Part shown: positions 6,346-10,819 of the stretch, piece after piece
Layout: every line of letters starts with the position of its first letter
How positions within the stretch are numbered: the stretch's first letter is position 1
From: CAIWHR01 sp040006895
Lineage (GTDB): Bacteria > Pseudomonadota > Gammaproteobacteria > Burkholderiales > Casimicrobiaceae
Direction: 5' to 3'
Assembly (NCBI GenBank): GCA_040006895.1
Contig: JBDTWB010000141.1
Location: forward strand, 1 to 10,819
Length of the DNA stretch: 10,819 bases
Position numbers and translations under genes: made by a program
Notes under the pieces: model-generated
Databases searched by the model: none
What the model was told of the DNA's origin: nothing
Seen by the model: only the letters and a program-made list of their open reading frames with translations

Positions 6346-7409
6346 GCCGCGTTCGGAAATACCCAGAGATCCGCCGCCGGGAGCTCGAGCCAGTAGTGCG
6401 CGATGCCCGGGCGAGTCCGGCCGTAACAACGTAGTCGCATCGGACCGAGGCGGAAGAGATGCTCGCGGCGGTCGCCGAGGAACATGTCGGTGATGAGCTC
6501 CGACGCCACCCGGTTGTCCCCCGGCCCATCGGCGATCCGGGTGCGCTCGAGGCGGATCACGCCGGTCGCGGCGTCGCCGGGCTGCAACCGGCCGCGTGCG
6601 GCGCCCCAGGCATGCCAGCCTTCGCCCGCGAGCAGCACGTTTCCGTCGCGCACTTCCTGCACCACGCCCGGCAGGTGATTGTTGCTGCCCATGAACTCGG
6701 CGGTGAACTGGGTCTGCGGGTCGTCGTACATCGCCTGCGGCGTGCCCTCCTGCTCGATGCGCCCGGCGTTGAGCAGCAGGATCCGGTCCGACATGGCCAT
6801 CGCCTCGGTCTGGTCGTGGGTGACCACCACGGCGGAGAGGCCGAGCCGGACGATGAGCTCGCGCAGCCACGCCCGCGCCTCCTCGCGCAGCTTGGCGTCG
6901 AGATTGGAAAGCGGTTCGTCCATCAGCACTACCGGCGGGTTGTAGACCAGCGCGCGCGCGATGGCGACCCGTTGCTGCTGGCCGCCGGAGAGCTGGTGGG
7001 GCAGGCGGGTGGCGAGCTCGCCGAGTCCGAGGTTGCCCAGGGCCTTGCCCACCCGCTCCTGGATTTCGGCGGCGCTGATCGAGCGCAACCGCAGGCCGTA
7101 GGCGACATTGTCGAACACGGTCTTGTGCGGCCACAGCGCATAGCTCTGGAACACCAGGCCGAGGTTGCGTTTCTCGACCGGCAGGTCGAGGCCGGCGGCG
7201 CTGTCGAACAGCACCGTGTCGGCGATGGCGATGCGCCCTTGGCGCGGGGCCTCGAGCCCGGCGATGGCGCGCAGCAGCGTGGTCTTGCCGCTGCCCGAAG
7301 CACCGAGGAGTGCCACCACCTCCCCCGGCGCCAGGCGCATCGAGACGCCTTTCAGGATGGGATTGTCGCCATAGTTCAGCTGCAGGTTTTCGACGACCAG
7401 CTCATTCAT
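6342..7409 (-). CDS. ABC importer ATPase, FbpC/AfuC-like, with C-terminal TOBE-type domain
   Basis: The nucleotide-binding subunit that drives uptake through the permease encoded upstream; 355 residues. All ABC motifs are intact: Walker A GASGSGKTT (36-44), Q-loop VFQSYALWPH with Q88, signature LSGGQQQR (140-147), Walker B VVLMDEP (160-166) and the H-loop histidine H198 in VVVTHDQTEAM. Residues from about 245 to the end form a TOBE-like regulatory domain, as in the ferric, sugar-phosphate, polyamine and 2-aminoethylphosphonate importers. The Q-loop context ALWPHKTVFDNVAYGLR is typical of the FbpC/AfuC branch. The ATG at 7409 overlaps the permease stop by 8 bases and has GGAG about 9-10 bases upstream. 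The TGA stop is shared with the GTG of the acetyltransferase gene. The substrate cannot be told from the ATPase. Confidence 0.95.
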   Translation of the reverse strand: MNELVVENLQLNYGDNPILKGVSMRLAPGEVVALLGASGSGKTTLLRAIAGLEAPRQGRIAIADTVLFDSAAGLDLPVEKRNLGLVFQSYALWPHKTVFDNVAYGLRLRSISAAEIQERVGKALGNLGLGELATRLPHQLSGGQQQRVAIARALVYNPPVVLMDEPLSNLDAKLREEARAWLRELIVRLGLSAVVVTHDQTEAMAMSDRILLLNAGRIEQEGTPQAMYDDPQTQFTAEFMGSNNHLPGVVQEVRDGNVLLAGEGWHAWGAARGRLQPGDAATGVIRLERTRIADGPGDNRVASELITDMFLGDRREHLFRLGPMRLRCYGRTRPGIAHYWLELPAADLWVFPNAA

Positions 7410-9087
7410 GGAGACGCACTCCGAAGCGCAGCGCCACCCCGAGTCCGAGGGCGACCAGCGCGATGTTGATGACCGAGAGTGCGGCGACCTGGTCGATGGC
7501 GCCCGCCGCCCAGAGCGACACCAGCATCGAGCCGATCACCTCGGTGCCCTGTGACAGGAGATACACGCCGGTCGAGTACTCGCGCTCGAAGATCATGAAC
7601 ACCAGCAGCCAGCTCGCCAGCAGGCCGAAGCGGATCAGCGGAATGGTGACGTCGCGCAGCACCCGCGCGGGCGGTGCGCCGGCCGTGCGGGCGCTTTCCT
7701 CCAGCTCCGGGCCGATCTGCAGCAGGGCGCTGGAAATGAGCCGCATGCCATACGCCAACCACACCACGGTGTAGGCGAGCCAGACGGAAAAGATCGAGCT
7801 GCGCAGTTCCGCGAGGCCCGGTACGAACAGGAAGATCCAGAGGAAGGCGAGGCCGGCCAGCAACCCCGGGACGGCGCGCGGCACCAGCACGATGTAGTCG
7901 AGGAACCGGGAAATGCCGTCGGCGCGGCGATGGCCGGCGAGGCCGATCGCGGTGTAGAAGACCACCGCCAGGGCACCGCCGATGGTGCCGATCAAGAGGC
8001 TGTTGACGATCGCCCGCACCTCGTCCGACTGGCTCAGCACCTGGCGGTAGTTGTCGAGGGTCAGCACCTCGGAAAGGACGATGCCCTCGCCCCACTGGAC
8101 CACGACGCTGCGCAGGATCACGCCCGAAATCGGCACGATGATGGTGAAAAACAACCAGAGTCCGACCAGTACGAGGGCGAACCAGCGCCACCCGCCCAGC
8201 GGCAGGAGCTTCTGGCGCGTCGCCTTGCCCTTGACCGACACGTACTTGGCCGCCGACTTGAGCAGCCACCGCTGGAAGAGCACCAGCGGGAAGGTGATGG
8301 CGACGATGGCCACCGCCACCGCGGCCATCAGGTGGTACGACGGCACGCCGAGCTTGTTGGTGAGCTTGTAGAGGTAGGTCGCGAGCACCAGGTGCCCTTC
8401 CGGATCACCCAGCACCAGCGGCAGGCCGAACAGTTCGAAGCCGAGGAAGAACACCAGCACCGCGGCGTAGGACAGCGCCGGCAGGGTCATCGGCAGGCTG
8501 ACGTCGAGCGCCACCCGCAACGGATTGGCGCCAGCCACCCGCGCCGCCTCCTCGACATCCGAGCCAAGGCTCTTCAGGGCCGCCGAGGAATAGAGATACA
8601 CGTGTGGCACGTGGGTGAGGCCGGCGATGACGGCGATGCTGGTGAGCGAGTAGACGTTCCACGGCACGTCGCCGAACAGCCCTTTGGCCCAGAGCGAGTA
8701 GAAGCCGACCGGCCCCATTGCCACCACGTAGCCGAAGGCCAGGACCATCGGCGAGACGAACACCGGCACCAGCACCAGCACCTCGATCCAGCGCCGCGCG
8801 GGCAAATCGGTTCGAGTGAGCAGGAAGGCGAGGGCGGCGCCCAGCGGCAGGGCAATGCCCACCATGCCCGCCGCGATGACGAGGGAATTGCGCGCCGCGT
8901 TCCAGAAATCGGAATCGGCAAAGATGAAGGCGTAGGCCGCGAAGCTCGCGTGCTTGGTGGGCGAGAAGAACGGCGCGCTCAGGAAGCTTTGCCAGAAGAT
9001 GAGCCCGAGGGGCGCGAAAACGACCAGCGCGGTGACGAGGACGACCGTCAACCGCGCTGGGTGGTATCGCGGGGCGAGCAGGGCCAC
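7402..9087 (-). CDS. ABC importer permease, fused two-domain FbpB/AfuB type
   Basis: An inner-membrane permease of 561 residues with two complete BPD_transp_1 units in one chain, as is usual for FbpB/AfuB. Each half has its EAA loop, which docks to the ATPase: EEAARVAGANPLRVALDV at 179-196 and EESARTAGAPPARVLRDV at 463-480. There are about 12 hydrophobic segments, for example 12-31, 67-90, 102-123, 203-225, 254-271, 302-323, 362-384, 398-424 and 535-556. The start is GTG at 9087. An in-frame TAG lies upstream and no ATG lies between, so this is the earliest start possible, though its ribosome binding site is poor (GGG close by). It lies 32 bases after the stop of the binding-protein gene, and its own stop overlaps the ATPase start. 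The family carries ferric iron, hexose phosphates or phosphonate-like substrates. Confidence 0.95.
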   Translation of the reverse strand: MALLAPRYHPARLTVVLVTALVVFAPLGLIFWQSFLSAPFFSPTKHASFAAYAFIFADSDFWNAARNSLVIAAGMVGIALPLGAALAFLLTRTDLPARRWIEVLVLVPVFVSPMVLAFGYVVAMGPVGFYSLWAKGLFGDVPWNVYSLTSIAVIAGLTHVPHVYLYSSAALKSLGSDVEEAARVAGANPLRVALDVSLPMTLPALSYAAVLVFFLGFELFGLPLVLGDPEGHLVLATYLYKLTNKLGVPSYHLMAAVAVAIVAITFPLVLFQRWLLKSAAKYVSVKGKATRQKLLPLGGWRWFALVLVGLWLFFTIIVPISGVILRSVVVQWGEGIVLSEVLTLDNYRQVLSQSDEVRAIVNSLLIGTIGGALAVVFYTAIGLAGHRRADGISRFLDYIVLVPRAVPGLLAGLAFLWIFLFVPGLAELRSSIFSVWLAYTVVWLAYGMRLISSALLQIGPELEESARTAGAPPARVLRDVTIPLIRFGLLASWLLVFMIFEREYSTGVYLLSQGTEVIGSMLVSLWAAGAIDQVAALSVINIALVALGLGVALRFGVRLHE

Positions 9088-9119
9088 TGCCCGGGCCTGT
9101 GCCGAGAATCGCTAGGCGT

Positions 9120-10217
9120 TTACTTGCGACCGAGGCTCGTCTGCCACTGCTTCATGAACTCGAGGCGCTTGGTCTGGTCGAGACCGGTGAGGAGTTCGGC
9201 CGACACCGGAATCGGCTTGATGGCGTTGCCGTACTGGCTGATGAGACCCTGGCCGGAGTCCTTGCCGGTGATGTCGGTACGCACCGCGTACAGGTCGGCC
9301 TGCTCGGCCATGATGGTCTGGCCGCGCTTGGACAGCAGGTAATCGACGAACAGCTTGCCGGCGTTGGGGTTGCGCGCATTCTTGCCCAGGAACACCAGGC
9401 GCGACAGCACCAGGTTGTAGTCCGTGGTGATCACCACCCCGATGGATGGGTCCTTCTTCGCCCGCGAGATCGCGTACGAGCCGAGGATGTTGTAGCCGAT
9501 CAGGTTTTCCCCCGACGAGATACGTTCCATCATCGTGCCGGTCGAGCTCTGCAGGCTCACCCCGCGCTGGCCCAGGGCCTTGACGGTATCCCAGAAGTTC
9601 GGATCGAGCTTGGCGTCCTGGTTGACCAGCATGAAGCCGACCCCCGACTTCTCGGCGTCGTAGGTCGTGACCTTCTTGTTGTACTTGTCGGCCTTGGTGT
9701 TCAGGAGCTTCACGAAGTCGGCGTGGGTCTTGGGCACGTCCTCCGCCGGCACCAGCCGCTTGTTGTAGACGATGGCGATCGGCTCGAAGGTGGTGGCGTA
9801 GACCATGTCCTTGAACTTCGCCCAGTCGGGCAGCGCGCTTGCTTCCGGCGACTTGTACGTGGCGGCGAGGCCGTCGCTGGCGAGCTTGATCTGCAGGTCC
9901 ATCGCCGAGCTCCAGAGCACGTCGGCGGAGCCGGCATTGGCGGCCTTCTCGCTGATGAAGCGGTTGTAGACCTCGGTCGAGTTCATGTCGCCATACTCGA
10001 CCTTGACGCCGGGATAGGCTATCTCGAAGTCCTTGAGCAGCGGGGTGATGAGCTTGGCGTCGGTGGTCGCGTACACGACGACCTTGCCTTCCTTCTTGGC
10101 GGCGTCGACCATCGACTTGTAGTCGGCGGGGTAGCCCGCGGGTACTTGCGCCTGCGCAAGGCCAAAACCGACACCGACCCACGCTGCGAGTGCGAGCAGC
10201 GATCTGAATACGCGCAT
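9120..10217 (-). CDS. Periplasmic solute-binding protein of an AfuA/FbpA-type ABC importer
   Basis: A 365-residue secreted protein that captures the substrate and delivers it to the permease. The N-terminus is a good Sec signal peptide: basic MRVFR, a hydrophobic core LLALAAWVGVGFGL, and a predicted cut after AQA (residue 23). The mature protein begins the type II binding fold with KEGKVVVYATTDAKLITPLL (42-61) and YPGVKVEYGDMNSTEVY (68-84), then SADVLWSSAMDLQIKLASDG (97-116) and AIVYNKRLVP (148-157). The ATG at 10217 is fixed by an ideal AGGAGG 6 bases upstream; 42 in-frame codons before it are unlike a signal peptide. Where classical FbpA carries an adjacent tyrosine pair that binds iron, this protein reads GYNILGSYAISR (241-252) with only separated tyrosines. 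A non-iron substrate such as a phosphorylated sugar or phosphonate is therefore possible. First gene of the operon. Confidence 0.92.
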   Translation of the reverse strand: MRVFRSLLALAAWVGVGFGLAQAQVPAGYPADYKSMVDAAKKEGKVVVYATTDAKLITPLLKDFEIAYPGVKVEYGDMNSTEVYNRFISEKAANAGSADVLWSSAMDLQIKLASDGLAATYKSPEASALPDWAKFKDMVYATTFEPIAIVYNKRLVPAEDVPKTHADFVKLLNTKADKYNKKVTTYDAEKSGVGFMLVNQDAKLDPNFWDTVKALGQRGVSLQSSTGTMMERISSGENLIGYNILGSYAISRAKKDPSIGVVITTDYNLVLSRLVFLGKNARNPNAGKLFVDYLLSKRGQTIMAEQADLYAVRTDITGKDSGQGLISQYGNAIKPIPVSAELLTGLDQTKRLEFMKQWQTSLGRK

Positions 10218-10223
10218 GGATTT

Positions 10224-10229
10224 CCTCCT
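10224..10229 (-). promoter_or_regulatory. Strong ribosome binding site for the solute-binding protein gene
   Basis: On the minus strand AGGAGG is followed by six bases (AAATCC) and the ATG at 10217. This perfect Shine-Dalgarno sequence fixes the start of the binding-protein gene. It is the best ribosome binding site in the operon, as is usual for a binding protein needed in excess over its membrane partners. Confidence 0.85.
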
Positions 10230-10312
10230 GGATGGCGCCGCCAAGTGGCCGGGCGGCTGACGCGGCAGAGTGTAACCCAGCGGTTGCGGCTGCCGCACCG
10301 CGCGGCCCCGGA
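10230..10312 (-). promoter_or_regulatory. Intergenic leader of the importer operon, with a hairpin
   Basis: The gap between yceH and the binding-protein gene should hold any promoter for the operon. An imperfect hairpin (CGG + TGCGGC against GCCGCA + CCG, 10281-10300) follows the yceH stop but has no T-run after it on the minus strand. TACACT (10274-10269, minus) matches the -10 consensus at 4 of 6 positions, with no clear -35. I see no Fur-box-like AT-rich palindrome, which one might expect for an iron importer. All of this is weak. Confidence 0.3.
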
Positions 10313-10819
10313 TCAGGGCCCGGGCATGCCGAGCTCGCTGCACAACCGCGCCACCGTGGCGCGCAAGGCAGCGACCTCAGCCTGGAGGTCACGCACGTTG
10401 GCACGCAGTGCATGCAGCTCGCCGGTGGCGATCGGATTCGGATCGCCACCGGCGTCCGCGGGCGTGAGGGCCGCCTCGGAAGCGGCCGTGGGCGCCCCCG
10501 AGAGCAGGTGCGTCCAGCGCGGCTCGCGCGCACCCGGCTGGCGCGGCAACTCCAGCACCAGCGGCCCCTGCGCCCGGTCGGCGAGCTCGTGGAGGAATGC
10601 CTCGACCGCGGACGTGTCCGCGAAGCGATGAAGGCGATCGGTATTGATGCGCAGCTCCGCGACCGTCTGCGGGCCGCGCAACATGAGCGCCGCGAGGATC
10701 GCCACGGCCTGGGTAGGCACGCCGAGCACGCGCTCGGTGTTGTGGGCGTAGCGCATCACCCGGCCACCGGAGGACTCCATCACCAGCGACAGCTCCTTCA
10801 GGCGATCGAGGGTCGCCTG
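10313..10819 (-). CDS. yceH: YceH family protein (UPF0502/DUF480), 5' end cut by window edge
   Basis: The last 168 residues of a protein whose family is usually about 210-220 long; the N-terminal part lies beyond the right edge. The frame is open to the edge (QATLDRLKELSLVMESSGGR...). Recognisable family segments are VAILAALMLRGPQTVAELR, RLHRFADTSAVEAFLHELA and LELPRQPGAREPRWTHLLSG, which match the E. coli YceH pattern LRGAQT-GELR / EFSDMAEVE / LAREPGKRESRYMHLFSG. The fold is two winged-helix domains. The C-terminal HALRANVRDLQAEVAALRAT has heptad spacing and probably forms a short coiled coil, also typical of the family. Its molecular role is not established. It lies upstream of the importer operon on the same strand, 95 bases away, and is probably a separate transcription unit. 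Confidence 0.92.
   Translation of the reverse strand, partial: QATLDRLKELSLVMESSGGRVMRYAHNTERVLGVPTQAVAILAALMLRGPQTVAELRINTDRLHRFADTSAVEAFLHELADRAQGPLVLELPRQPGAREPRWTHLLSGAPTAASEAALTPADAGGDPNPIATGELHALRANVRDLQAEVAALRATVARLCSELGMPGP

Noticed and set aside
6346..7134. N-terminal extension of the acetyltransferase frame inside the ATPase gene
   Set aside because: The frame is open upstream of the GTG at 6345, but its translation is arginine/alanine/proline-rich nonsense lying over the ATPase motifs. The real gene starts at 6345.
7930..9342. A 470-codon plus-strand open frame rich in H, R, E and Q
   Set aside because: Antisense to the permease; the polar composition is the mirror of hydrophobic membrane codons.
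10281..10300. Intrinsic terminator for yceH
   Set aside because: A GC-rich imperfect hairpin is present, but no T-run follows it on the minus strand, so it cannot be called a Rho-independent terminator.
9099..10631. Long open frames on both strands over the binding-protein gene
   Set aside because: They are shadows of a gene with a clear signal peptide, an ideal ribosome binding site and family motifs.
1..10819. CRISPR arrays, tRNA or rRNA genes, insertion sequence ends
   Set aside because: I looked for regularly spaced repeats, cloverleaf arms and terminal inverted repeats beside a transposase, and saw none that I could support.

Overview
The window is GC-rich, densely packed chromosomal DNA from a proteobacterium. 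A beta- or gammaproteobacterium is most likely, because a YceH/UPF0502 protein, a BacA-type undecaprenyl-pyrophosphate phosphatase and an AfuA/FbpA-type ABC importer occur together. The genus cannot be told from the sequence alone. Nearly every real gene has long shadow frames on the other strand, as expected at this base composition.

Layout from left to right. Positions 1 to about 534 (minus strand) hold a badly decayed class III adenylate/guanylate cyclase, readable only by moving between four or more reading frames. Next comes a gene-poor stretch of about 250 bases, then a small intact DUF1059 gene (789-998, minus). A gap of about 410 bases follows (999-1409), with no believable gene but two good hairpins. 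Then come uppP/bacA (1410-2240, minus) and a complete bacterial cytochrome P450 (2316-3677, minus). A glycosyltransferase of the CgeB-like group 1 type (3713-4561, plus) diverges from the P450. It converges, with only 4 bases between stop codons, on the last gene of a large minus-strand operon.

That operon (10217 down to 4566) encodes, in transcription order: a secreted solute-binding protein, a fused two-domain permease, an ABC ATPase, a GNAT acetyltransferase and a DegT/DnrJ/EryC1-type PLP sugar aminotransferase. The last four genes overlap by 8, 4 and 8 bases, so the acetyltransferase and aminotransferase look translationally coupled to the importer. At the right edge is the C-terminal part of a yceH gene (10313-10819, minus, cut by the window end).

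The most interesting part is the combination of importer, N-acetyltransferase and sugar aminotransferase in one overlapping operon, facing a glycosyltransferase gene. The importer belongs to the family usually called 'iron(III)', but its binding protein seems to lack the adjacent tyrosine pair of classical FbpA. The related AfuABC system is known to import hexose phosphates. A sugar uptake and aminosugar-making cassette is therefore a reasonable hypothesis, though unproven. UppP recycles the lipid carrier used for surface glycans and would fit the same theme, but it is also a housekeeping gene.
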